Assembly (NCBI GenBank): GCA_023678885.1
Contig: CM043009.1
Location: 17,353,117 to 17,417,116 of the forward strand
Source: Pogostemon cablin
Lineage: Eukaryota > Streptophyta > Magnoliopsida > Lamiales > Lamiaceae
Reading direction: 5' to 3'
DNA: 64,000 bases
Below, piece by piece: positions 45,108 to 56,440 of the stretch. Both the position numbers and the translations under genes were made by a program. Below the pieces are notes generated by a model that did not search any database, had not been told where the DNA came from, and saw only the letters and a program-made list of their open reading frames with translations. Each line of letters opens with the position of its first letter. Position 1 is the first letter of the stretch.

Positions 45108-45168
45108 ATTTCGAGTATAAATAGGCGATTCCATAAATAATACACTTTCACTTTATACATAAATTATT
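45108..45168 (+). other. MULE target site and short flank
   Basis: A TATA-like GTATAAATAGG near 45115 precedes the MULE. The 10 bases ATAAATTATT at 45159-45168 are repeated exactly at 55981-55990. Confidence 0.7.
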
Positions 45169-45300
45169 GGGTAAGATGCACTTTTGGTCCCATACAAGAA
45201 GTGTGATTTCACTTTTTGTCCCTAACTTTTTTTTTGTCCCAAAAGTTACAAATTTGGTCTCATCCGTTAAGTTCCTAACAGAAAACGTTAGCATGAAAAA
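45169..45300 (+). repeat. MULE left terminal inverted repeat
   Basis: It pairs with 55875-55980. The best-matched part is the outer 60 bp; inner parts (GTTAAGTTCCTAACAGAAAACG) are less similar to the right end. Confidence 0.88.
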
Positions 45301-45432
45301 GGAGGGAAAAGGTAAGAAATTTGGAGGGAAAATATAGTGCCCTCCTTATAAAGCTAACCCTAAAACCTAAAACCTGTACATCACATTATAAAATAACAAA
45401 AATCACAAAGAAACCCCACATAACAAGAGTAA

Positions 45433-45850
45433 ATGACTTCATCATCTTCCTCCACAACTTTACAATCCAACATTAACTGTTGGTGTAAAAAACTGCAATT
45501 CAACGAACTTCATGGTCCAATGCTAATCCCGGAAGAAGATTTCTAAACTGTGAGAATTCCTTGAAAGGTAATAATTTAACTTTTTTCAATGGGTATATCC
45601 ACCCATGTGTGGAAGATCTAAGGTGATAATACCAGATTTACTACACAAAATGAGTGCAAAAAATGATAAGTTGATGAATGTTGAGATGAAGGTGAAGAAG
45701 CTAGAAGATGAAATAAAAAAGATGCAGCAAAGTGAGGTCAATTTGAAGAAGAAAGCTAAAGAAAATGCAAGGCTCAAAATGTGGAATAATCTGTATCTTA
45801 TGTTGCTAATTGTAACTTGGTTCTCATGTCTAATTTCAAGGCTATTTTAA
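45433..45850 (+). pseudogene. GRF-type zinc-finger protein gene carried by the MULE
   Basis: The frame from ATG 45433 gives a Ser-rich start and CWCKK. After a one-base slip near 45490 the next frame gives TSWSNANPGRRFLNC, the GRF zinc-finger hallmark (C-x-C, TSW, NPGRRF-x-C). A donor GTAATA follows LK near 45568. The second exon (45605-45850) gives PPMCGRSKVIIPDLL, a Lys/Glu-rich coiled coil and a C-terminal hydrophobic segment LYLMLLIVTWFSC that could be a tail anchor, then TAA. GRF fingers bind nucleic acid in other proteins. The gene is next to the left terminal repeat and convergent with the transposase. The slip makes this copy inactive unless it is a sequence error. Confidence 0.72.
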
Positions 45851-46401
45851 GTACTGTAATAGTGCAGGTAATATTATAATAGTACCAGGTATGTAATCTA
45901 ATAGTGATGAAAATAATGGCTGCCCTAAATCTCCTAATTTTCACTAAACCATGCTTGCAAGAAAAATATTTTTACTACCATATGAAACTAGTAATAAACC
46001 AGAATCATATTCAAACATGAAAGCAACTAAAATGATATGTAACCATAAAAGCAATCCATGTTAATAATCAGATTCCAATAAGGGGCTAATATCTTACAAT
46101 ATAAACCAAGTTTGGAATACACATATTCCATATGCTCAAAAAACCCATACAAAACATAATGGTGGGTACAACCCTTGGATTTGTCCATATCAAAATATAA
46201 CTAAATAAATGCACAGATAGAAAAAAACTTAAGTGCACCTATAGATGGTAACTGCACTATATGCACATTCTGTTCTAAACCAATATATCCCACAAAAACT
46301 AACTGCACACCCAAAATGAAACTATTTGTGCATCAAAAATCATATTTTACCTACAAAATAACTGTGCATCAAAACTATCTTTGCATCCAAAAAGCTAATG
46401 A
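45851..46401. other. MULE noncoding interval between the two convergent genes
   Basis: AT-rich, with loosely repeated GTGCATCAAAA and TGCACAT phrases. No gene. Confidence 0.5.
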
Positions 46402-47805
46402 CTACCACCACTTACAAACACAGCTGCCCTTCACTTTTCTCACCTTTTTTCTTGTTGGATGTTTGACCCATAGCAGCTTGTAAGTTGGACACTGTAACAT
46501 ACTTCCTCCCTCCATTAGTGATGAAAGGAACACCACCCGCTTGTCGCGATCTTGCCCTGATTGTTTCAATAAACTCATTAGGTTGCAATACCATGGGAGG
46601 AGGAATTTTGATCTGCACTCTTTGCTGGGATATGTGTAGAGGTTCAGGTGGAACGTCAAATGGTGAAGCTGCATTACTCGTCAAAAATATGTAAACAAGC
46701 TTGCTGAGCTGATTATCCTTCCATTAAAATATATTAGTTGCCGAAAATGTAAATTGAAGGGTTAGAAATAGACAATTATTATATACTTACTCCATCTAAT
46801 TTCTCTTGCAGTTCATCCATTGTATCAACATCACAATCATTGGTAGTTGTAGTCTTGTTCTTCTAATAATTCTCAACATTGGAAAACAAAATTCTTATAT
46901 AAATATATACTGATAAATATGTATGAATGAGAATAAAAGTGTCATTCTTACATTGAAGAATGGGTATGGTACGATTGGAAATTCCTTCCACAGATCATGT
47001 TCGTGTGTAGCATCCTACAAAATGAAAGATAATTAAAAACCAAATTAAGCAATCTATGAAATCATATGAAAAAAAGAGTAAAAAAGAATTAATAAAACTT
47101 ACAGTCCTTTTCTCAATATTATCAGGCTGTGAGTCTTGTGTGAATGGTAAAACATCATTAGCTTGTGTCATTTCCTTTGGTTGTTGTGCCATTTCATCTG
47201 CTGGTTGAGTTGCAGGTTCATTTTGACCAAATTTCACATCAGCTGGGAATTCTTCGGTGAACTTTTTTCATTGACAAGCCTTCTCAATATTACCCAATTC
47301 ATTACACCATTTGCACATCATTTTCCATGATTGTTTAAGCATTCTCTTAATATTAGGCTGCTTCTTCCTACCTCGGCCGCTTGGCTCTTCATCTGGCCCT
47401 CTTCTTCTCGCTTTTGATGGTCTCCCTCTCTTCTTTCCGAAGCCTGGTGGAAGTGGTGGTATGTAGCCAGTTTTCTCCCACATATCAGGACCATCCATTG
47501 GGACTAATGCACACTCATACACTTTATTGTATGTATCCACTATATAGCATGGATGTACAAAGTCATCTACATTTAGCTTTTGGGCTCCAATTGCACTGAT
47601 TACTTGCATACAAGGGGACACCACTCAAGTCCCACGCCCTACATAAACATTCTCTTGTACTCAAGTCCACTAAAAACCTCGTTCCATCAAAGCTTTCAAA
47701 CTCCCAAAGCGAAGAACTTGACTTTATAGGAATACAATTGCATGCCTTATCTCTTCTCTTCTGCAATTTTTTCTTAATTTTGGGGCAAATAACTAATCCT
47801 TCACG
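46402..47805 (-). pseudogene. MULE transposase C-terminal exons
   Basis: Read from 47805 down: ICPKIKKKLQKRRDKACNC leads into a SWIM zinc finger (FLVDLSTRECLCRAWDLSG, C-x-C present, then a damaged C/H part). Next come the MULE tail GPDMWEKTGYIPPLPPGFGK, the basic RGRPSKARR and a zinc knuckle-like CKWCNELGNIEKAC (the usual His is replaced by Asn). Further down, short pieces bounded by GT/AG-like signals (for example DLWKEFPIVPYPFFN near 46960-47015) and a last exon with RAGGVPFITNGGRKYVTV-type text (RQAGGVPFITNGGRKYVTV) near 46480-46550 complete the tail. Order and motifs fit plant mudrA-type transposases. Confidence 0.82.
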
Positions 47806-48591
47806 TGAGGTGTATGCAAGAAATACTTTATCCAATAAGCTGATGTGTGGTATGTATGGATTGTACGTCGGGTGCATGTGGTTTCTAACGTGAATCATGG
47901 AAGGATACACTGGTCATTTGGCGAAAAGATCAGCTGCAACTAAAATGGCAGTTGAATAAGGAAAAGTCTGCTTATTTGTTTGATGCTGATGTGGGGCTTC
48001 TTTATTGGATCAGTTGTGGTTGTAATAACCGGTTAAAGGGTTGTTTCTATCTATTAGATATTAGACTAGAAGCTGATGGGATTAGCAGTTAACAAGAAGA
48101 GTTTTTTGATAGCTCAACTACTCTATATAGCCACCTAGCTGATTAGTTTGGAAGAGTGAATTCATCCATCATTTTCTGTTCTATCTTTAGTTGTGTACAT
48201 GTTAGTTAGATAGCCTTCATTCTCTCTTTAGTTCTTTTGTTCAATAAGAAGCTTCAGCTCCTCTCCGTGGACATAGGTTCATTCATGAATCGAACCACGT
48301 AAATCCCTTGTTTTCATTTTACTTTGCAAATCACAACTCATCATCACACACAATATCAACTGTTTGATAGAGTTGTAACTTCTTGATCATGAGTGAAGAC
48401 TTAGAACCTGACAATTGGCGTCGTCTGTGGGAAACACCATAGACCAAGAAATCAGAGAAGGTGATTGAAGATCAATCAAGAAAGGAGGAGAAGCAGGAAG
48501 GTGATTGAAGATAGGAAACATCATGGCGGTCACAAAGTTCGATATCTAGCGGTTTACTGAGAAATCAGATTTCGGGCTGTGAAAAATCAAG

Positions 48592-49329
48592 ATGAGATCC
48601 ATCTTGGTACAACAAGGTCTCGGTGCAGCCATCAAAGAAACTCCAGTCAATGAAGCTGCAGAGGTTGATGATCAAGCTACAGCGGCTGAAGTGGATCTTC
48701 AAGAAAAGGCTCTAAGTGCTATCTTTCTATGCCTTGGTGATAAAGTACTCAGAGAAGTTCAGAAGGAAACAACCGCCATTGGAGTATGTAACAAACTGGA
48801 ATCCTTGTTCATGGCAAAATCGAATGCAAATATATTACATTTGAGGCAAAGACTTCATGCCTTCAAGATGAATGATGAAAGGCCCTTGATGGATCAAGCT
48901 GATAAGTTCTGCAAGATTACAGATGAGCTTGAGAATGTGGACTTCAAGCTGACGAGTGAAGATAAGGCAGTCATGTTGCTATCAGCCTTGCCAAGATCTC
49001 ATAGGCACTTCAAGGATTCACTACTCTATGGAGAAAAGGGTACCATTCAACTAGAAGATGTTATATCAGCTCTTAGGTCCGAAGATTTAGAGATAGAGAT
49101 TGACAACATTACAAATTCAGGTGGAGAAGGGTTGTTTGCAAGGGAAGGCAGATATCAGAACAAGAAATTCAATAAAGGGAGAGGTGTTGATCACAAGAAA
49201 AGGAATTCGAGTTCAAAGAAGCAAGATGATGAAGATAGTGATTCGCAGGAAGAATCTGAGATTAGAAGATGTTACTACTGTCATGCGCCTGGTCATTTCA
49301 AGAGAAATTGTTCAAAGTTGAAGCTGTGA
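48592..49329 (+). CDS. gag: Copia-5 gag, 245 aa
   Basis: Open from ATG 48592 (MRSILVQQGLGAAI, the usual start of the copia gag fold after the KLK-MR motif). The middle has LESLFMAKS, LHLRQRLHAFKM and AVMLLSALPRSHRHFKDSLL, and the end has a Lys/Ser-rich linker and a CCHC zinc knuckle CYYCHAPGHFKRNC. The frame stops at TGA 49327-49329. A longer N-terminus upstream is out of frame (48523-48590). Full-length plant copia gag runs on into protease in one frame, so the stop after the knuckle is probably a lesion. It would pack element RNA into particles. Confidence 0.85.
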   Translation: MRSILVQQGLGAAIKETPVNEAAEVDDQATAAEVDLQEKALSAIFLCLGDKVLREVQKETTAIGVCNKLESLFMAKSNANILHLRQRLHAFKMNDERPLMDQADKFCKITDELENVDFKLTSEDKAVMLLSALPRSHRHFKDSLLYGEKGTIQLEDVISALRSEDLEIEIDNITNSGGEGLFAREGRYQNKKFNKGRGVDHKKRNSSSKKQDDEDSDSQEESEIRRCYYCHAPGHFKRNCSKLKL

Positions 49330-50359
49330 AGGCTAGGAGGTTTGAAAATGCAAGAAGGTGTCAGAATAATCAAGCAAATCAAGTTGTGTACAGACATGGA
49401 GTTGCTGATTTTGATTACATAGAGGTCTTGTCTGTAGCAGCATCTAGGAACATAGCTGATTAGATTCTGGATTCTGGATGCACCTATCATATGACACATA
49501 TGAAGGATTGGCTTGTAGATTTCAAACAGATGGAAGGTGACTCTGTCTTTCTTGGTAACAATCAAGTTTGCAGCATTAAAGGTATAAGTTCTGTCATGTT
49601 CAAGTTGCCTGATGGTTCTGTTAAGTTGCTGTCAAATGTGAGGTATGTTCCTCAACTAAGAAGGAATCTAATTTCTCTTGGAATGTTAGACTCTCTGGAT
49701 TATGAATTTTAGTCTCGAGGTGGAGTCCTTACGGTCTTTAAGGAGGGGAGATTAGCAATTCAAGGTATTAAGAAGAATGGCTTGTATGTTTTGGATGGTA
49801 AGCAAATAAATCCAGGAAATAATGTCATTAAACGTGCTGGTAAAACATAGTTATAGCGTCGAAAAGCTGCACAAACAAGTGCAAGAGGATCCCAAGAATG
49901 AGCAGAGCAAAGTATACTTGATTATTGTGACATCTCGAAGCATAAGGTGTGTGAAAGTTCTATTGAACATGAACGAGCTAATCAGTTGATGATGAAGTAG
50001 CACTTGAGGTGGAGTTTTTTCATGCTAAGAGTTGTAGAGAAGCCATCAAATGGAAGGATAGTGGTCAAGTTGTAGCAAGCAGATTCAGTTTCAAGAGTTT
50101 GATCAATTATATTGCTAAGGTTCTACCTAGTTCAATTCATGAGCTATGTAGGAGTCTTGTTGGTGTGTTCTAAATCATATCAGACAGGTTGCTGTTCCCT
50201 TAAGAACAGTGGTAAGGTTGATGGTCCTTAAATCAGAAAATGGAGTTTTGCTATACTCGTTAAAATATAGTGTTGAGTAGCTGCACTCATTAAATGACTG
50301 TGGAGTGGAGGAGTTGAGGGTTTGATTTTATTGGATATAAGTCTTTAGCTATAGATTTG
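49330..50359 (+). pseudogene. Copia-5 protease and decayed downstream region
   Basis: After a TAG at 49461-49463, the frame gives ILDSGCTYHMTHMKDWL with the copia protease DSG active-site triad at about 49470. VRYVPQLRRNLISLGMLD follows, and a stop comes at 49710-49712. After about 49850 the text is frameshifted remnants without RT or RNase H signatures. Autonomous function is excluded. Confidence 0.82.
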
Positions 50360-51607
50360 TGAAGTGTATGCAAGAAATATTTTATCCAATAAGCTGATGT
50401 GTGGTATGTATGGATTGTACGTCGGGTGCATGTGGTTTCTAACGTGAATCATGGAAGGATACTGATGGGTATTTTCTTAACACACAATTAATCTCTAAGT
50501 ATGAAGGATATCAATTGTAGTCTCGAAAGGTGACCAAGTGAATATCGAACCCAAGGGACGGCGTATTATCAATTTAATTATTATCTAAATTAATTAAGAC
50601 AAGGCAATTACGTTTTAATGGTTATCTAACGACTAATATGCTGGAAATTAAATAACAAATAAAATAAACTATCACTCGAAGGATACGAAAGTTGATCAAG
50701 TAGGAGAATAGGTAGCTCTAGGATAATCCAGTTTCACTAATTAACTTCCCTTCCATGTGTCAATGTCCGAATCTGCCTTGTGGAATATGGACGCATCACT
50801 AAACCATGCATATCTACTCTATAGACACAAGTAAATATGCGTGTAACACGTGTGAATAACCTCGGAGCAAGAGATATAATTCATCCCCCTTTCTAGGTAC
50901 TATCAGTATCAATTCTTTTCCCCTAGGATTGGTACTCTAACCCGATATGATCTCCCTTTATAGGTACTATGAAATTATCTTCTTTATCCTACTTATTAAC
51001 CCGAATTCAATTCAATTAATAAGTATTCATATATGATAGTTCTAATGAAGTTTCGGAGTCTCATCACTTAGAATCATAACATGGAATCCTGCTCAGCAGT
51101 GAACGCACTCAATCAATAACCAAGATATGTATTCAGACTCTGCATAACAGTTAATGATACACAAAACGACCGTGAGTATGAATTAAAAAGGCACAATCAT
51201 ATATAAAATAAATTTACAAGTAGTGTTGTACGGAGTGTACACATGGAAGTTCAATTAACTAGATAAAACCTTCGCAACCTTAGTTCTACCAAAAAGGCTC
51301 TAGCACATGATGTTGCGAAGAACAATCATGGGTGTTGGATAGATCTTACTCGAATGTCCAAAAAATACAAGATAAATTAGGAAACGAATAAATCCTAGAT
51401 GTGGTGTCATCGCGTCCTTCTCGCTCTTGAATTCTTCTCTTAGTTCACCCCTTGATTCCACAAACGAATCTTCAAAGTGATGGATGGATGGAGAAAAGGA
51501 TGATGGTTGGGGGTGATCCCCCCTTGTGGGGTGTTGTATGTTGTGGCCTCTCTTCTCCTCTCTTGTATTGTGTTGTGTTCCTCCTTTTTTTGGGGCTGTA
51601 TAGACCT

Positions 51608-51616
51608 CCTTTTATA
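51608..51616 (-). promoter_or_regulatory. TATA box of subfamily D LTR
   Basis: TATAAAAGG on the minus strand, about 100 bp after the dyad-word cluster, in the place matching the E1 and E0' LTR TATA boxes. Confidence 0.65.
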
Positions 51617-51710
51617 CTTGTAATCACGTCTCCTAGGCTTGGAATGGGCTTTTCAAGTGATCACACGCGTTTAGACCTCAAAAATACAGATTTGGTAAGT
51701 TCCCGAAGCG

Positions 51711-51880
51711 CGGTTCGACCTCCCAAACAGGTCGAACCAAACAGGAGAGGTCGAACCACCCTTCTGGACGTCCCAGTGCATAGTTCGACCAGCCAACAGG
51801 TCGAACCAGCATGTCGTGGTCGAACCAGCATTTTTTCCGTTGGGTTCGACCTCAGTTTGACCTCAAGCAGGTCGAACTGA
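51711..51880 (-). repeat. GGTTCGACC/GGTCGAACC dyad-word cluster in subfamily D U3
   Basis: At least seven copies of TTCGACC or GGTCGAAC alternate in both orientations. They fill the same LTR position as the CACGAC words of E1 and the CTCGAG words of E0'. Downstream on the minus strand is TATAAAAGG (51616 down to 51608). Confidence 0.85.
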
Positions 51881-52923
51881 TTTGCGCAGTCTCTCCGTTT
51901 CGCGTATAACTTTCGCATCCGACCTCCGAATTAAGTGATTTTTGCGCTCACGCGATCCTCTTTTCCTGATAGAAATCACAAAAACTCCAAGAATTGAATA
52001 TGTAACAGGCCATGGAAAGTAGCACTGCAATTCTGTTCGGCACAGCTCGCGTGGCGTCACCACTTTGCTCATAACTTCCTCATTTGGACTTCAATGATGG
52101 TGTTCTTTACGCCAAAACAAATCTCGCTTCAGTGGCTTTCCAACCATATATCACACAATAGTTTCGAGCTCCACAACAATATAGAATAATTATGAAAGTT
52201 GGATGTGCGTTTTCAGCATTCTTGCACAAATTGCACCTTTTCTCCAACTTTGCACTTTTCATCCTTTTTCCACATAAAACACAATAAAACACCTCAAGTG
52301 CACATGATTCTCACATATATCGAATATAAGACACTTGTGCTCATATAAGACTACAATATCAATCAAAAAGGTATTAAATTAGATATTAAAACACGCTTAT
52401 TTTCACTCTCATCAGATACTCTGGTCATTTGGTGAAAAGATCAGCTGCAACTAAAATGGCAGTTGAATAAGGATAAGCCTGCTTATTTATTTGATGCTGA
52501 TGTGGGGCTTCTTTATTGGATCAGTTGTGGTTGTTATAACAGGTTAAAGGGCTGTTTCTATCTATTGGATATTAGACTAGAAGCTGATGGGATTAGCAGT
52601 TATCAATAAGAGTTTTTTTACAGCTCAACTATCTATAAAGCCACCTAGCTGATTAGTTTAGAAGAGTGAATACATCCATCATTTTCTGTTCTATCTTTAG
52701 TTATGTACATGTTAGTTAGATAGCCTTCATTCTCTCTATAGCTCTTCTGTTCAATAAGAAGCTTCAGCTCCTCTCCGTGGACATAGGTTCATTCATGAAC
52801 CGAACCACGTAAATCCCTTGTTTTTGTTTTACTTTGCAAATCACAACTCATCATCACACACAATATCAACTGTTAGATAGAGCTGTAGCTTCTTGATCAT
52901 GAGTGAAGACTTAGAACCTGACA

Positions 52924-54921
52924 CTTCCCACAACCGCTCTACCCTATCTCTATTTTGCTACAACCTCTTCATCAAACTCAACCTAATCCACTCCAACATG
53001 GTGATGATAGGTTTCTCTCTAGCTTGTACAAGAGCACCATTCCAAGATTCACAAATATTATTCACAACCAAATCACACTTGGAAAATGTAGAGAAGTGGG
53101 ACCTAGACCACTGTGATGCAGGTATTTCTTTCAACCACTCTAAAGTATGGACTTTAATCGAACCTAATAGCTTCATTGCTTTATCAAAAGTAGATATGGT
53201 TCCTGCTTTAGCAGCCTTCCACAAGGCATTTTTAATTGATATATCCCTGTGATATGCATGCTTCATGTTTGAATGAAGATATTTCACACAAAATCTATTC
53301 TCAGCTGCTGGAAATACTTTTTCAAAGGCTGCTAGCAATCCTTTCTGCCTATCAAACATGAAAGTGTACAATTCATCCCTATCAATGCCGAGATCTTCTT
53401 TTAACAGCCCTAAAAACTATGTCTATGTTTCTGTGTTTTCAGTTCAGACGACTGCATATGCAATGGGGAAAATCTGAGTATTCGGATCAACACCTATGAC
53501 TCTGAGCAAAACTCCAGCTTGTGAACTCTTTAAGAAGGTCCCATCAACACCTATGAAAGGTCTACACCCAGATAGAAAGCCACTCTTCAAAGCATGGAAA
53601 CACACATACATTTTACTGAATTTTTTTCTTCCATTAGGTTCATTATCAACTGCTAACTTGACTGTAGAGCCTGGATTCTTTCTCCTTAAAGCATGTGCAT
53701 AATCCCATAATAAATCATATTATACTTGATCGGACCCTTCAATCATTTTTCTAGCTTTTACCTTTGCTCTATAAGCTTGTGCCGGTGAAACATGCACTTT
53801 TTTTCTCACCACAAAATTTCTAAATCCCTCAGCTGTTTTCTTTAGCTCTACTCTAAAGTCTTCAATAAATTTCTTAGAAATCCAAGTGAATGACATTCCT
53901 CTAACATGATAGGCAGGCTCGATGTATGAACTAGATCGAGGCTCCTAATTTGGAATGTCTCTTCATTTGTGACCTTTAGAGCATAAATAAACCAACTATA
54001 ATCTTTACATCTTGCGTGAATTCTTTTGTTGTCATTCTCTTTTATCCAAACATTTCTCTTCTCCATTATGCCTAAAGATTGGACAACATCCTTGAACAAG
54101 TTTTACTGTTGAATTTTTGGCGTACTTTGAAATGGGGATTAAACACATTAGAGCAACTAAACATATCAGCATTCTCATCACCCGAGCCTGTTAAACTATC
54201 AAAATCCTCCTCATTACTGACTTCTATAGATGAATCAGAAGTCTCATCAGATTCTTCACTTTTTTCTCTATCTGAAAACCACCCCACTCACAATCCTTGT
54301 CTATATTTTTCTCAAACAACATTTCATCAAACTTAATATCTTCACTGTCATCCATGGAGTAATCAATATCAGAATTATCACTCTCATCAGGATCTAAGTA
54401 ATTATCAATCATGTCAAAAATCTCAATAGTATTTTCACTTTTATCACCACTAAGAACCTTCTCCTTTCCCTTCTCTTCATTTTCAGATTGCTTCAAACTT
54501 CTCTTTCTTTTCCCCTTTTCAGTAGTCTTTCCTTTGGCTTTTTCACTAGCAGCAATTCCCTTCCCCTTTTCAACAGAGTTTTTGTTTCCCATTTCATTCC
54601 CCTTCTCATTTTCCTTATCTCCCGCAACATATCCTACATTATCTTCAGCTTCTATATAACAATGGACCTCCTTCTTGTGAATATCAAGGCTTAAGTAAAG
54701 ATCAACTCCATGTTTTATTTCTATTAGTTTACCCTTTGCATCTACTCTGTAGTATTTTTTCACTCCCACATATCCTAACTGCTCAGCTAAGCCATCAAGC
54801 AAATCCTAAGCCTCATGTGACAATCCCTGAACATTAACATAGTCAAATATGCTTGTTATACCCCCTTCATAAACGACTTGTCCCCCTACATGACTAAAAG
54901 TGCCCTGATGATGTACATAAA
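52924..54921 (-). pseudogene. MULE transposase N-terminal and catalytic part (mudrA-like)
   Basis: Read downward from an acceptor-like TTTTACAG at about 54922. The N-terminal MuDR region has VHHQGTFSHVGGQ and LGYVGVKKYYRV, then a long acidic/Lys-rich linker (54600-54300). The WRKY-like DNA-binding part (54060-53848) has KENDNKRIHARCKDYSWFIYA. The MULE catalytic domain (about 53600-53000) has FIGVDGTFLK with the first Asp, FMFDRQKGLLAAFEKVFP with the second Asp, and CESWNGALVQAREKPI toward the end. Stops at about 54810 and 53460-53400 and frame changes near 54230 and 53850 break it. The copia insertion at 52923 cuts it before the SWIM finger. Confidence 0.88.
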
Positions 54922-55874
54922 TCTGTAAAATAAATAAAAATAGAACTATTAAAAATACTGCAAATTAAGAAAAATAAAAAAAGAGAGAAAATGTTATAGA
55001 GAATTCATAAAAGAAAAAACAAAAAATAAGTACAACTCTACAATTTGGTATAATCCACACATTATCAAAACCAAGACAATTTTACTTCCTACAAAGACCC
55101 AAATAATTTAAAATTGCTTAGGTTATCTTCCACTAATCAATGTATATGGTCAAACAATCAATATCTAAAAATCATTCAAATATATCAAATATCTATGTAA
55201 TATTTTAATCCTAATATTTCGATTTATGTTGCATTATTAAATTCTTGGATTCTGGTCAAACAATCAATCAAATATTCCATAATGTAGAAATTTGCAAGTA
55301 CTGACTGCAAAAAAATCTTTTTAACCGTACATTTTTTCCTAATATTTTTCTCTACATGTATAGAAAAAAAGAAAAATCAAACAGATTCTTGCAAAAATTT
55401 GGGAAAAATCCTAAACCAAACAGGTTCTTGCAAGTACAGGACACAATTTTTTAAATCCTAAACCCTAGAAAGAATTGGGGAAAATCCTACACCCTAGAAC
55501 AATTTCATAATGAATCAAACAGGTTCTTGAAAAAATTAGTGGAAAGAAATATAGACATCTAAAATTTCTTAATAATGGTTGAAAACATACCATTGGGTGG
55601 AGCCTTGCCTTTATCGCGCATACGAAGCATCTTCTTCAATCAATCGATTTAGTTTCAGAAATTCAATTGTATTCCTCAATCTATCGCTCGATTCATTTGG
55701 GGGTAGAGTGTGATTTTCGAAAGAGGAATTTGTGGGCGAAATGGTTTTCGTTGATTTAGGATTTTTGGAAAAGGGAAAGGGTGAAGGAATGTGAATTCGT
55801 TTGACTGTATCCTCAAAACTGTTCACCCCTCACTTGAATTGATGGGCACGTGAGAGGGACGTAATTGTTCCATT
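54922..55874. other. MULE 5' intron and leader side of the transposase
   Basis: AT-rich. A candidate first exon lies at about 55620-55589 on the minus strand (MRDKGKAPPN followed by GTATGT), which may carry the transposase start. It is joined to 54921 only if a 670-bp intron is removed; phase across that join was not resolved. Confidence 0.4.
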
Positions 55875-55980
55875 TGAGTATTGACGGAAATTCAAAAATA
55901 AGCAACGGGACCAAAAGCGTGTGAAAAGGAACAAAAGTGAAATCACACTTCTTGTATAGGACAAAAAGTGCATTTTACCC
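55875..55980 (-). repeat. MULE right terminal inverted repeat
   Basis: Mirror of 45169-45300. Ends GCATTTTACCC, followed by the target repeat ATAAATTATT. Confidence 0.88.
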
Positions 55981-56164
55981 ATAAATTATTCCCCTAAAAC
56001 TCTCTTCAATTTCAAAAGAATGGATGCTATCTGTTTTATTTATGGGTCACTTACTATTGTATACATAAAATAATGCATAATTGCTATAAACTATATGACT
56101 CTAAGCACTATTACTCGTAACTACACAATTATGATTGTGATACCATAAATACTCTATGTGTTTG

Positions 56165-56440
56165 CATAATTTATTTTGCACAATTTGTTTTTGCACATTT
56201 TAAATTCCGACGGCGGAGGTCAGGCGGAGGTCCGGCGACCGACGGCGGCAGTTCGGCAGAAGTTTGTTTTGTACATTTTATTTTGCACAATTTGTATTGC
56301 ACATTTTTTATTTTTGCACAATTTTGTTTTGCACATTTTATTTTTGCACAATTTGCTTTGCAAAATTTTGTTTTGTACATTTTATTTTGCACATTTTTTA
56401 TACCCATTTTATTTTTGTACCTTTTTTCACTTTTTTTCCT
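56165..56440. repeat. TTTTGCACA tandem array with GC-rich insert
   Basis: Units like TTTTGCACAATTTGTTTTG repeat with a 15-19 bp period (about 56165-56200 and 56262-56400). They surround about 60 bp of CGGCGGAGGTCAGGCGGAGG-type GC-rich sequence. This combination mirrors, in inverted orientation, the GTGCAGTAAAAAAA array plus CCGGCGG core at 38680-38930. The open frame on either strand is low-complexity and rejected as a gene. Confidence 0.65.

Larger units (their letters stand above)
50463..52414 (-). mobile_element. Gypsy solo LTR (subfamily D), 1952 bp
   Basis: TGATGGGTATT...CTCATCA ends with a perfect 5-bp target duplication GATAC (50458-50462, 52415-52419). Read on the minus strand it starts TGATGAGAGTGAAAATAAGC. 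It shows the same features as the E0 LTR: a GCTGAAAACGCACATCCAAC-type phrase, TTGGAAAGCCACTGAAG, GGTGACGCCACGCGAGCTG and a GCGTGAGCGCAAAAATCAC phrase. It therefore belongs to the same LTR superfamily as subfamilies A-C. No internal sequence is present. It lies in the Copia-5 3' LTR. Confidence 0.88.
47806..52923 (+). mobile_element. Copia-5: truncated copia element inside the MULE transposase
   Basis: LTRs of about 608 bp (47806-48413; 50360-50462 plus 52420-52923) start TGA-GTGTATGCAAG and end ACCTGACA. A primer site TTGGCGTCGTCTGTGGGA follows the 5' LTR, not the initiator-Met type. The interior (1.95 kb) has gag and protease only; integrase, RT and RNase H are missing. The target repeat is imperfect (CTTCA left, CTTCC right). 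Its 3' LTR is split by the gypsy solo LTR at 50463-52414. Confidence 0.88.
45169..55980. mobile_element. MULE (Mutator-like) DNA transposon with nested retroelements
   Basis: The terminal inverted repeats match closely: GGGTAAGATGCACTTTTGGT at the left and, read inward from the right, GGGTAAAATGCACTTTTTGT. The match extends over about 100 bp including CAAGAAGTGTGATTTCACTT. A perfect 10-bp target duplication ATAAATTATT flanks the element. Inside are a mudrA-like transposase on the minus strand and a GRF-zinc-finger gene on the plus strand, pointing toward each other from opposite ends. A copia element at 47806-52923 with its own nested LTR splits the transposase. Without these insertions the MULE is about 5.7 kb. 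Confidence 0.93.
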
